Source: a virus. Taken from it: a stretch of 20,503 nucleotides of DNA. How positions within the stretch are numbered: position 1 is the stretch's first letter; every line of letters starts with the position of its first letter. Under the pieces are notes generated by a model. That model was not told the DNA's origin and did no database searches. It was given only the letters and a program-made list of their open reading frames with translations. The position numbers and the translations under genes were made by a program. The DNA lies in the IMG/VR virus record IMGVR_UViG_3300018421_000287, positions 1-20,503 of that record. One strand, given 5' to 3'. Positions 8,113-15,617 of the stretch are shown one piece after another.

Positions 8113-8862
8113 TTAGAATATTGAACCAGTATTTGCAGTATCTATTTTTCCACCTTGTTGAAATTCTTCCATCATATTAAAATAATAATTTTTCATTTGA
8201 TTTATTACTCTCGTAATATGTTGAGTATTAGAACCTGTCATTTCACGAATCATGATATAGAGAGCTTTCTTATTAAAGTTTTCTATGTTTCTTCGTCTAC
8301 GAAATAATTCCAAAACAGAATCAGCAACTAGAATATCTTTTTGTCTACGAAAAATATTTGTAATATTATTATCCCAATATTCTAGCATTTGGTCAACAAA
8401 CTCCATTTGAAAACTATCATTTTCACTAACAGATTGTTCTGATGTTACATTTCTGTTATAATCCAAAACGGTTATTTGGTCATGAATCTTCATCTTTTTA
8501 TAATTGTTATTATTATGAAGTATCAACCAATTCTTACCAACAATAGAAAAGTATGAGAACGCTCTACCTTTCTCTGGTTTGTATTTTGGCATTTGCATAA
8601 CTAAGAACGCTACAACCTCATGTTTTACCTCTTCGATTGGATAATCAAAATAGTAAAATTTAAAAGTATGAATTAGATTTTCAGCTAACTTATTAAAAGC
8701 AAATGCTATATGTTCCTTGTAAATTCTATTTTTAATTACAGGATTATCACTTTCATTGTATCGTATAATTGCATTCTGTACAGGTGTACCAAAATAGATT
8801 CTACTTTTCTTTTTACGTTTTCTTTTTACTTTAGGTTTAGTCGATTTATTTGTCATCAACAT
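8113..8862 (-). CDS. gp55: gp55-like late-transcription sigma factor, 249 aa
   Basis: In T4, gp55 is a minimal sigma factor that directs host RNA polymerase to TATAAATA late promoters with the sliding clamp and gp33. This protein has a very basic N-terminus (KPKVKRKRKKKSR). A sigma region-2-like helical core follows at about residues 30-115: IRYNESDN, HIAFAFNKLAENLIHTFKF, and 'MPKYKPEKGRAFSYFSIVGKNWLI', where the 'KG.AFSYF...' segment is typical of sigma-2 core helices in phage late sigma factors. It is longer than T4 gp55 (185 residues) and has an extended C-terminus. It ends at the bidirectional terminator. The start lies 7 bases after GAGG; an ATG two codons later is an alternative. Confidence 0.8.
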   Translation of the reverse strand: MLMTNKSTKPKVKRKRKKKSRIYFGTPVQNAIIRYNESDNPVIKNRIYKEHIAFAFNKLAENLIHTFKFYYFDYPIEEVKHEVVAFLVMQMPKYKPEKGRAFSYFSIVGKNWLILHNNNNYKKMKIHDQITVLDYNRNVTSEQSVSENDSFQMEFVDQMLEYWDNNITNIFRRQKDILVADSVLELFRRRRNIENFNKKALYIMIREMTGSNTQHITRVINQMKNYYFNMMEEFQQGGKIDTANTGSIF

Positions 8863-9106
8863 CTTCCCCCCTCATATCATTTAGTTGGTTTACGGTTTCT
8901 TGTATTTGTTTAAATATTGTACCAGTCTCATCATCAGATTCAAAACTTCCCATCGAATCAATAACTTTTAGTTCGTCATTAACAGATATAATCACATCAT
9001 TAAAATCTTCTATCCAAGTTTCTAACATTTCTGTTTTTCTCATAAGATTCCATACTATATATGATTCTACTATTAATAAGACACCTAATATTATTTCAAC
9101 AATCAT
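8846..9106 (-). CDS. Small membrane-anchored protein, 86 aa
   Basis: One N-terminal transmembrane helix, about residues 2-20 (IVEIILGVLLIVESYIVW), is followed by an acidic helical cytoplasmic or periplasmic tail that looks like a short coiled coil (WIEDFNDVIISVNDELKVID, then IFKQIQETVNQLND). No family recognised. It overlaps the upstream HD gene by ATGA and the downstream sigma-factor gene by 17 bases, so the three are co-translated. No catalytic residues are apparent. Confidence 0.75.
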   Translation of the reverse strand: MIVEIILGVLLIVESYIVWNLMRKTEMLETWIEDFNDVIISVNDELKVIDSMGSFESDDETGTIFKQIQETVNQLNDMRGEDVDDK

Positions 9107-9882
9107 GACTCTTCTCCGAATAGTTCGTTAAACAAGTCTTTAGATTTTTGTGAAAGTTGTTCTGTTACTTCTTCTGTAGAAACAGCTGACTTTATTTTTT
9201 CAACACTTTGTTTAGTCTTCTGTTCCTCTTCACGTTCAAGTTTCATATTTAATTCATATTCAATTCTAGTCGTTGCCATATCAGCTTGGTGAATAATTAA
9301 TGGCATATTTGATTTCAATTTCTTTTCAGGTGCATACGATTTTAAATACTGAATGTTACCATCATCATACATACCATCAGCTAGTTTTATTCCTAACACT
9401 TCATTTATTGTCATCTTGATTCCGAACTGATTTAGTATCCAAAGACCTCTATCAGGTGGTGTTAAAAATGGAATATCAGGATTGTTTACATATAACTTAC
9501 CTTGATTCTTTACATGCCAATCAGATTCGTTTGGAATGTAGTGGTCACTATCCATGTCACCAACCTTACCCAAGTCATGATGCATAGCAGCAAAGACAAG
9601 TTCTTCCATAGTGTAATCATCTACGTAAGCTCCGTTGTCTTTCCATATCTTATAAAACTCTTTACTATAATGTACAATGTTTAAGATATGTTGTACATAA
9701 CCACCTGGTGTACATAAATGAAAATGTAATTGACCAGAAGCAGGAGCTACACACATCCTATCTTCAAAGTGACTATACATCTCTAACAACTTTTCTTTAC
9801 GTTCACCTTCAAACGTATCTTCTATAAGTTGAATTAGTTTATTCCAATTTTCTTGGATTTGTTCTGGTGTAAATTCTATCAT
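9103..9882 (-). CDS. HD-domain metal-dependent phosphohydrolase, 259 aa
   Basis: HD proteins hydrolyse phosphoesters, often nucleotides, using a metal held by His/Asp residues. The pattern is visible: H65 (GGYVQHILNIV), H102-D103 in HHDLGK, and a distal D201 in IIHQADMATT, giving the H...HD...D set. The C-terminal 40 residues are a charged coiled coil with no clear function. The start has AAGGAG spaced well from the ATG. It sits next to dpdA and the preQ0 genes, so a role in nucleotide-pool control is possible (inference). An alternative is a (p)ppGpp- or cyclic-nucleotide-like phosphohydrolase. The substrate cannot be read from the sequence. Confidence 0.85.
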   Translation of the reverse strand: MIEFTPEQIQENWNKLIQLIEDTFEGERKEKLLEMYSHFEDRMCVAPASGQLHFHLCTPGGYVQHILNIVHYSKEFYKIWKDNGAYVDDYTMEELVFAAMHHDLGKVGDMDSDHYIPNESDWHVKNQGKLYVNNPDIPFLTPPDRGLWILNQFGIKMTINEVLGIKLADGMYDDGNIQYLKSYAPEKKLKSNMPLIIHQADMATTRIEYELNMKLEREEEQKTKQSVEKIKSAVSTEEVTEQLSQKSKDLFNELFGEES

Positions 9883-9891
9883 ATATACTCC

Positions 9892-11076
9892 TTAAAAGAA
9901 AGAATGTTCTTTCACTTTGATTTCGTTTTTTAAATTACTCATTTTCTGAAAAAGTTGTTTATACTTTTCAAAAACATTTTTTGGTTTGTCACTTTTTACC
10001 ATTTCGTCTAAAGCCTTTAGAAGTTTAAACATATCTCTAGAAACCACTTGTTCTAAAACATGGTCATGACTATGTACATAGTATTCTGCTTTGTCAATAG
10101 CTTCTTTGAATATCATTAAGTTATGTAATCTGATTGCAGTAGTACAAGTACTTTTCCATTCTATAGTATCTTCCCAAATAAGTGATTCTCTTAGATATTC
10201 TTTATCAAACTCTGTAGAAACTGGTAGATAAGGAAATGGTTGGTCTTTAAAAGAATCATCATGTTTAGGAACGTTTATAGATTGGAATGAAGCTTTCTTA
10301 AAATTATAATCTAAATAGTAACCACCAAAAACAACTGCTCTATCTGGTGATGAACTATCTGTGGTTACAACTACTTTAGAACCTACTTCGTTTAAAGATT
10401 TCTGTAATTGATTTAACATTAAGAAATCAGATACTTTGGAGATACCTAAAATATGAAACCATTTATTATTTTCATTTAGATGTTCTTTACCATTTAATAA
10501 AGATAAAACACCTGACATAAAAGCATATACATTTCTTCCACCACCACCGACAGCCCATCCTTGAAATGGAAATTGTTTTACTTCATTGTACCAACTTATA
10601 TATTCTAATTCATTTGTACCTTGAACAACATTTAAGAAATCTGTGTTACCACTTTGATTATCTGCAAAGTATTTAAAATTGTCTTTACTGATTCTCAAAC
10701 ACTCTTCGTACTTACCTTCATATTTCATCTTTGGTGGTATATCTAAATTCATTGCAATGTCTGAATTATTTTCTAACCAAACAAAAACTTTTTCTAAAAG
10801 AGACTTATCCCATTTCAAAGCACCTGATGCAATCTGAAATCCACCAGAATCTCCCATAATCAAATTATCTTTTGTAAATCCAAATTCATCATAGAAGTTA
10901 GGATGATTCTTAAAAAAGTGACCTGCAGATATTAAGAACTCGGTATGTCTATATCTTTCAGGAAAGTCTTTTGAATAAAATCTAGATGTCAATCCATTTC
11001 TTAAAATAACATTTTTTCTAAGAGCTTGACCAAATCCAGCTACTGAAAAAGATGGAAAATATTTAAACTTACTCAT
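9892..11076 (-). CDS. dpdA: DpdA-like DNA guanine transglycosylase, 394 aa
   Basis: DpdA is the phage/bacterial relative of tRNA-guanine transglycosylase (TGT) that exchanges guanine in DNA for a 7-deazaguanine such as preQ0. TGT-fold landmarks appear in order: DSGGFQ at 76-81 (general acid region), VVQGT at 150-154, WAVGGGG at 174-180 (the TGT 'GGLAVGE' substrate loop), HILGIS at 208-213, and VTTDSSSPDRA around 237-247, where D240 is the best candidate nucleophile (TGT 'D..DCV.PTR'). The TGT zinc site (CxCxxC...H) is not intact: only STC in the 330s resembles it. Association with folE, queC, queD and queE supports DNA and not tRNA as substrate. It overlaps the phosphoribosyltransferase gene by ATGA. 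Confidence 0.85.
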   Translation of the reverse strand: MSKFKYFPSFSVAGFGQALRKNVILRNGLTSRFYSKDFPERYRHTEFLISAGHFFKNHPNFYDEFGFTKDNLIMGDSGGFQIASGALKWDKSLLEKVFVWLENNSDIAMNLDIPPKMKYEGKYEECLRISKDNFKYFADNQSGNTDFLNVVQGTNELEYISWYNEVKQFPFQGWAVGGGGRNVYAFMSGVLSLLNGKEHLNENNKWFHILGISKVSDFLMLNQLQKSLNEVGSKVVVTTDSSSPDRAVVFGGYYLDYNFKKASFQSINVPKHDDSFKDQPFPYLPVSTEFDKEYLRESLIWEDTIEWKSTCTTAIRLHNLMIFKEAIDKAEYYVHSHDHVLEQVVSRDMFKLLKALDEMVKSDKPKNVFEKYKQLFQKMSNLKNEIKVKEHSFF

Positions 11077-11471
11077 ACTAAATAATCCTGTACTTCTTTA
11101 CTATCTTCACGCTCCCAAGGATAAACAATCCACTTGTCACCCTTTTCACTTATCCAATAATCAGGTACTACTGAAGATTGTTTATGATAATCCAATGTTG
11201 CAAATGTAGCTCCATTACAAACCTCTAGTCTTTTCATTTTTTCTAAAGTAAGACCAGTATCTGCTATATCATCTACAACTAAAAACTTTTTACCATACAT
11301 ATCTCTAAGACTTGTGATTAATGGAATACCCAACTTATGACTTACCAACACTGCAACTATTAGTCCACCTCTAGGTATACCATACACAGCTTCAAAAGAT
11401 TCATGTTCAAGTCTTTGACATAAATCATTTACTCTACCATCAATGTCTTCCCAATTATAAAATACTTTCAT
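11073..11471 (-). CDS. Gpt/Hpt-like purine phosphoribosyltransferase, 132 aa
   Basis: Type I phosphoribosyltransferases join a purine base to PRPP. The PRPP loop is clear at 63-76, FLVVDDIADTGLTL. An upstream 'YGIPRGGLIVAVLVSHKLGIPL' (30-51) matches the PRPP/pyrophosphate-binding region of xanthine-guanine phosphoribosyltransferase. It is shorter than E. coli Gpt (about 152 residues). Its start overlaps the folE stop (TAATG) and its stop overlaps the dpdA start (ATGA), so it is wired between preQ0 synthesis and base exchange. Likely substrates are guanine or xanthine. A role in recycling guanine released by DpdA is my inference. Confidence 0.85.
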   Translation of the reverse strand: MKVFYNWEDIDGRVNDLCQRLEHESFEAVYGIPRGGLIVAVLVSHKLGIPLITSLRDMYGKKFLVVDDIADTGLTLEKMKRLEVCNGATFATLDYHKQSSVVPDYWISEKGDKWIVYPWEREDSKEVQDYLV

Positions 11472-12100
11472 TATTTTAAATCCCTTATAAAATTATAAAA
11501 CTCTTCACGTACTCTAGTTTTATTTTTAAACACATTACTTAACTTTGCAGTCTTCATAATTGCATCATGTTTAACACCACGAACACAAGCACACATGTGA
11601 CTTGCTTCTATCATAACAGCAACACCAATATTATCTATACATTCTTTATGAATGTGGTCATGTATTTGAATTGTTAAATTTTCTTGTACTTGAGGTCTAC
11701 GAGCATAAAACTCAACAATACGATTTAATTTACTTAAACCTATAACCATACCATTTGCTGTAGGTATGTAAGCTACATGAGCATTACCAATAAAAGGTAA
11801 ATGATGATGTGAACAAAAAGAATGTAATTTTATATTACCTTGAAATACTATCCCATCATAATTGTTTACATTTTCAAAAGCTGTTATCTTTGGTGGTTCA
11901 TTATAAACACCACTAGCCAAATCATTAACAAAAGCTTTTGCAACTCTAATCGGTGTGTCTGAAGAATTAGGATCTTCTTTCCAATCAAATCCAAGAGCTG
12001 ACATATAATTACCATAATGTTCAGCAGCTTCTTCAATCATTTCTTGTTTTTCTTTTTCGGTTAATGGATGATTACCATTTGCATGTTTTAATTTATTCAT
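11471..12100 (-). CDS. folE: GTP cyclohydrolase I (FolE), 209 aa
   Basis: Converts GTP to 7,8-dihydroneopterin triphosphate, the first step of both folate and 7-deazaguanine synthesis. Zinc and active-site residues are present: C96 and H99 in [11 protein letters not shown], and C170 in HMCACVRGV. The [13 protein letters not shown] and [24 protein letters not shown] blocks are diagnostic for the type IA family. Length is close to the E. coli enzyme (222 residues). An AAGGAAG Shine-Dalgarno lies within the end of queC, which overlaps by 8 bases. In this cluster its product feeds QueD. Confidence 0.96.
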   Translation of the reverse strand: MNKLKHANGNHPLTEKEKQEMIEEAAEHYGNYMSALGFDWKEDPNSSDTPIRVAKAFVNDLASGVYNEPPKITAFENVNNYDGIVFQGNIKLHSFCSHHHLPFIGNAHVAYIPTANGMVIGLSKLNRIVEFYARRPQVQENLTIQIHDHIHKECIDNIGVAVMIEASHMCACVRGVKHDAIMKTAKLSNVFKNKTRVREEFYNFIRDLK

Positions 12101-12815
12101 TGATATCTTCCTTATATTTTGTAACGTCTTCTATTCCAGCTTTCTCAAAAGCCAATATTCTATCTGTACATGCTCCACATTTACCACAACCATCACCTGT
12201 GTAACATGATATAGAATTTTCAAAAATATATTTAAAATCTAAACTTAACTCATCACATATATTTTTTGCATCTTTAATTATTTCATATTTCTTTTTATTT
12301 ACATAAGGTAAATAATAATTTATATTTTCTGTATTTACATTTCCTATCTTAAATGCATCTTCTAACTTTTCATAAAATTCTGGTGTACAATCAGGTGGGA
12401 TAATATTACCATCTCCAGCATGTACTCCCAAACAAACATCAACTGCTTCATCAGAATCCTTTGCAATAGAAACTGCAAACCCATAAAGAACTGAAGAGAA
12501 TATTGCATTTCTGTTTGGAACAAAATTCATCTTCATTTTATTTTCATCTGTGGTACCTGTAGGTACATCAACATCAGAACTTGTTAAGGAAGAATTAAAC
12601 GTTCCAAATACTGAAGATAAATCTACTCTTTTATTTTCTATTGTATATTGTTGATACTCAAGATAATGTAAAATACGAGCTAGACCATCTAACTCAACTT
12701 TATTTTTCTGACCATAATAATAACTTATGGTGTGTATGTCGTAACCCTTATGTATAAGATGTAATAACAATGCAGTGGAATCTAGTCCACCACTTAAACT
12801 TAATATTGCTCTCAC
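12093..12815 (-). CDS. queC: 7-cyano-7-deazaguanine (preQ0) synthase QueC, 240 aa
   Basis: ATP-dependent conversion of 7-carboxy-7-deazaguanine to preQ0. The PP-loop SGGLDST is at 8-14, the FVPNRN motif at 98-103, and the C-terminal zinc site is C204, C210, C213, C216 in [17 protein letters not shown]. Length equals normal QueC, so this is not the amidotransferase-fused version used to make ADG-type DNA bases. The gene overlaps the 3-TM gene by ATGA and folE by 8 bases. Confidence 0.96.
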   Translation of the reverse strand: MRAILSLSGGLDSTALLLHLIHKGYDIHTISYYYGQKNKVELDGLARILHYLEYQQYTIENKRVDLSSVFGTFNSSLTSSDVDVPTGTTDENKMKMNFVPNRNAIFSSVLYGFAVSIAKDSDEAVDVCLGVHAGDGNIIPPDCTPEFYEKLEDAFKIGNVNTENINYYLPYVNKKKYEIIKDAKNICDELSLDFKYIFENSISCYTGDGCGKCGACTDRILAFEKAGIEDVTKYKEDINE

Positions 12816-13039
12816 TTACTTTTTCTCCAATTAAGATAACCATAAACATTTAAACCCATAAGAACTACTGCAAGTAAAACTTGTGGATTTGCTTTTATGT
12901 AAACAGAATATACTAACATAAATAAATTTCCTAAAAACCAAACTATCCAAGATACTTCTAACTTTCTTGCATTTAGATAGTAACCAAATAAGATACATAT
13001 TGTACCTAACCAACCTATAATATCAAACACCACGAACAT
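12812..13039 (-). CDS. Small three-helix membrane protein (PnuC/SemiSWEET-like size), about 75 aa
   Basis: Three hydrophobic helices are visible: FDIIGWLGTICILFGYYL, WIVWFLGNLFMLVYSVYI and QVLLAVVLMGLNVYGYLNW. The WxxY-type ending '[12 protein letters not shown]' recalls PnuC and related small transporters, but one copy is too short to be a full PnuC and would need to oligomerise. It overlaps queE by at least 17 bases and queC by 4, so it belongs to the preQ0 operon. The start is uncertain: an in-frame TTG at 13045, ATG at 13039, or GTG at 13033/13030. The GTGs lie at the best distance from GGAG. A role in precursor or nicotinamide uptake is speculation. Confidence 0.75.
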   Translation of the reverse strand: MFVVFDIIGWLGTICILFGYYLNARKLEVSWIVWFLGNLFMLVYSVYIKANPQVLLAVVLMGLNVYGYLNWRKSK

Positions 13040-13772
13040 CTCCAAAAGCTATAATATGTAATCGGTCTGTATAATTGTAACCTTCTCGTTCACATATCTC
13101 CATTAACCAAACTCTTCTTTCATTTAGTTGTTCAGATACCAAACCTTCGGGCATTAACCAAACCATATTATTTGGAATGTCTAATATCTTCTGCAACTCT
13201 TTAACTTCTTGTAAATCTTTTTCATTTGATATAACTGGTTTTAACTGATAGTCTTCATGATTGTCAATGAGTTGTCTCATAGCATCGTAGTTACATCTCC
13301 ACTTCTCGTGTTGTTGTTTATCTTTTTCTGTAACCTCACGATTAGCATAGGTCATCCAAGTACCTGGTCTTGGTGTAGAGTTAGATAACTTTGGTGATAG
13401 TGAAATACAATCAGCTTCTGTTTGTACGAACTCACTACCTTCAGTTTCTATTGTTATTGTATGGTCATACTTTTTACCGATAACACATAACTCTTTTAAT
13501 AACTCTGGATGTATTGTAGGACCTCCACCTGTAACCATTGTATGTTTAATTTGTGGATTTGATTCGTATACCTTTACAACATCATTTAATGTGAATATAC
13601 CTTTCTCAGGTTTCCAAGAAGCATAAGGTGTATCACAAAATGAATCTGAGAATTGACATCTCAATCTACAACCGGTAACTCTGATAAGAATATGTGGAAC
13701 ACCCATGTACTTGCCTTCACCTTGAAGACAAGTATATGTTTCACCAAGTGGTTGTTTTTTAGTATAATCCAT
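13023..13772 (-). CDS. queE: 7-carboxy-7-deazaguanine synthase QueE, radical SAM, divergent, 249 aa
   Basis: Radical SAM enzyme that contracts 6-carboxytetrahydropterin to 7-carboxy-7-deazaguanine. The N-terminus ETYTCLQGEGKYMGVPHILIR is the QueE substrate-binding start ('GE..QGEG...G.P..F.R'). The cluster-binding cysteines appear to be C35, C39 and C46 in GCRLRCQFSDSFCDT, that is CX3CX6C where the textbook arrangement ends CX2CDT. SLSPK at 124-128 and the C-terminal 'DRLHIIAFGDVRGV' fit QueE. The SAM motif reads TGGGP (81-85) instead of TGGEP. It lies between an unknown gene and the 3-TM/queC genes. I am confident of the family; the altered motifs are noted separately. Confidence 0.9.
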   Translation of the reverse strand: MDYTKKQPLGETYTCLQGEGKYMGVPHILIRVTGCRLRCQFSDSFCDTPYASWKPEKGIFTLNDVVKVYESNPQIKHTMVTGGGPTIHPELLKELCVIGKKYDHTITIETEGSEFVQTEADCISLSPKLSNSTPRPGTWMTYANREVTEKDKQQHEKWRCNYDAMRQLIDNHEDYQLKPVISNEKDLQEVKELQKILDIPNNMVWLMPEGLVSEQLNERRVWLMEICEREGYNYTDRLHIIAFGDVRGV

Positions 13773-13775
13773 ATT

Positions 13776-14396
13776 TTAGTCCGCTATTAATGGAACTGGT
13801 ATTCCAACTTCTTTATAGTGTTCTAATAACATCTTTTGTTCTAGTGAATGTTTACCACGAGCTATACCATTACTATCATCTTCATCTTCTTTTTGATGTT
13901 CACTCTTTAATATTCTACAAGTAAAGAACAACTCAAGATTATTAGGTAACCACTCATCACACATATACTTCCAATCCCATCCACTATTTATGAACTCCAT
14001 AAATATATGAACTCCAACTTCAGTAACTCCAAATATATGGTCTTTAGTTAATTTCTTCCCAATCTTACGAGCAACTTTTAACTTGTAAGCTTCTTCACTA
14101 AACAACTCAAATCCAACATTAGTTTTATTAAGAGGTAGAACCAAACCATTATATCCTAGTGGTAATCGTAAGAATGAACGAAATTTACCTTTTATATTTT
14201 CAAGGTCACCATTACTATAGTGATTTTTAAAAACATCTGAATCATATGGATTGTCAAGGGCAGCTTCATACTCAGCCTTGACACCCATTAACTTGTTATA
14301 AAAAAATGCTTTTATTTCTTTTTCATTTTCATTCCAATATTTACTTACCTTAATATTAACGAATTTACTATCGTTTACTGGTAACTTTATATTCAT
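13776..14396 (-). CDS. Hypothetical protein inside the preQ0 island, about 206 aa
   Basis: No family recognised. The protein is soluble and mixed alpha/beta, with an aromatic-rich middle (HIFGVTEVGVHIFMEFINSGWDWKYMCDEWLPNNLELFF), an acidic loop (KEDEDDSNG) and a C-terminus ending GIPVPLIAD. I chose the ATG at 14396 over an upstream in-frame ATG at 14417 because AAGGG lies 7 bases before it and an upstream sequence motif has the same distance to it as in another gene. It is separated from queE by only 3 bases, so a link to DNA modification is plausible but unproven. Confidence 0.75.
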   Translation of the reverse strand: MNIKLPVNDSKFVNIKVSKYWNENEKEIKAFFYNKLMGVKAEYEAALDNPYDSDVFKNHYSNGDLENIKGKFRSFLRLPLGYNGLVLPLNKTNVGFELFSEEAYKLKVARKIGKKLTKDHIFGVTEVGVHIFMEFINSGWDWKYMCDEWLPNNLELFFTCRILKSEHQKEDEDDSNGIARGKHSLEQKMLLEHYKEVGIPVPLIAD

Positions 14397-14418
14397 ATTA
14401 AAACCCTTATTTATCATA

Positions 14419-14438
14419 TGTTAAATTACGAAAAAAAA
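14419..14438 (-). promoter_or_regulatory. T8-C-GTAATTTAACA leader motif (copy 1)
   Basis: On the minus strand a run of eight T is followed by CGTAATTTAACA, ending 22 bases before the preferred ATG at 14396. The same 11-mer, also preceded by T8 and also exactly 22 bases from an ATG, occurs at 17142-17160. It may be a promoter. The T-run also follows the upstream ParB-like gene, where a weak ACAA/TTGT hairpin could aid termination. Confidence 0.4.
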
Positions 14439-14447
14439 CAACATTTG

Positions 14448-15512
14448 TCAAGCAGTTTTTTTTACTTTTTTAAAGTATTTTTCTTCTAATACTAACATTT
14501 TTTCATGAATAAAATGACTAAATAAAATACTACCACCTGGAAAACCACCTTTGTCTGGTATCATATTTACTATTCTATCTCCGATATATGTTATATATTG
14601 TTTAAATTCGAAGAAGTGTGAATCTGAATATAGGTCACCTGAGATAGGAAAACAATTTTTCACTGTATCAGCTTTCACAACACCACTCTTATCGTACGCT
14701 TGACCTTTGAATCTTGAGTTTATGGTTGATGTTCTAAGGTACTTTGCAAGAAGTGTTAGGAAAGGAGCCTTTGCATCTTTACTACCATGTTCAACTCTAA
14801 TATCAAATAACACTTTTAATATTTCATCCGAATATCTTTTGAATCTCATATCAAAAGGTATGTTTGCTTCTATTCTCATTTCTTCAGTTAATGCATTAAT
14901 TGTTCCACCTAGAACAACTTTATTACTTAAGTTACCATGATACTTTTTCATCTGTGATGTTAAATATTCCCAAACTTCTTTTTGAACTTTGTCTGTTATA
15001 GCACGTGAACCAGTTGAAATGAAATCGTAATCTGTCCACTTCATTTGACCAGTATTTAATGTCACTAATGTAGTCCATAGTCTTTCTATGATATCTTCAT
15101 CTACATTAGTACTATCTTTGAGAACTATATGTGTTACATCTAGGACAGGTAGCATACCTTCAATGTCTGTACCTTTATTAAATATAGCTCCTTCCTCTTC
15201 CAAGTCTTTACAAACTCGTATTCTACCATTAACATCAACTGCTAACCAATAACCTTTCTTATATGATTTCTCAAACAGTATGACATCATTTGGTAATTGT
15301 ATACCTATGACACCAACTAAAAATCCATTTTTTCTAATTGAATCTATTAATGTGTCATATGCTTTTCGAACAGCTGGGACATCTAAATCCCATCTTGTGG
15401 CATCGGTGTCACCACCGTTCAAACCAACAGGTTCTAGTATTTTATTAAGAGGTACGTATCGTATTTTTGGTGTGAGTATTGTAAAGGTCTTCACCTTGTT
15501 TTTATAATCCAT
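14448..15512 (-). CDS. ParB/Srx-like N-terminal-domain protein, 354 aa
   Basis: Residues about 15-170 resemble the ParB/sulfiredoxin fold seen in many phage DNA-associated proteins: 'YVPLNKILEPV', 'DTLIDSIRKNGFLVGVIGIQ', 'YWLAVDVNGRIRVCKDLEE' (the GxxR pocket), and 'LVTLNTGQMKWTDYDFISTG', which matches the 'NT...W...D' segment of this family. The C-terminal half is helical and unassigned. The family includes DNA-binding proteins, nucleases and CTP-dependent switches, and I cannot tell which applies here. It lies inside the preQ0 island, preceded by a perfect 20-bp palindrome and a 105-bp leader, so it likely has its own regulation. The Shine-Dalgarno (AGAAAG) is weak. Confidence 0.65.
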   Translation of the reverse strand: MDYKNKVKTFTILTPKIRYVPLNKILEPVGLNGGDTDATRWDLDVPAVRKAYDTLIDSIRKNGFLVGVIGIQLPNDVILFEKSYKKGYWLAVDVNGRIRVCKDLEEEGAIFNKGTDIEGMLPVLDVTHIVLKDSTNVDEDIIERLWTTLVTLNTGQMKWTDYDFISTGSRAITDKVQKEVWEYLTSQMKKYHGNLSNKVVLGGTINALTEEMRIEANIPFDMRFKRYSDEILKVLFDIRVEHGSKDAKAPFLTLLAKYLRTSTINSRFKGQAYDKSGVVKADTVKNCFPISGDLYSDSHFFEFKQYITYIGDRIVNMIPDKGGFPGGSILFSHFIHEKMLVLEEKYFKKVKKTA

Positions 15513-15524
15513 TTTATTCTTTCT

Positions 15525-15544
15525 GATTAATCTATAGATTAATC
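15525..15544. promoter_or_regulatory. Perfect 20-bp palindrome in the leader of the ParB-like gene
   Basis: Half-site GATTAATCTA followed by its exact reverse complement, ending 12 bases before the ATG of the ParB-like gene. It could be an operator for a dimeric DNA-binding protein, or form an RNA hairpin next to the weak ribosome-binding site. No T-run follows it, so it is not a terminator. Confidence 0.65.
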
Positions 15545-15617
15545 TTGATTTAAGTTAAAAAACAAACTACTTCTGTGTTGTTTTTATATAAGTATAATCA
15601 AGTTACTGAAAATACAA

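Noticed and set aside
13630-13672. The QueE Cys-loop insertion as a sequencing error
   Set aside because: The insertion is an exact multiple of three, with intact motifs on both sides.
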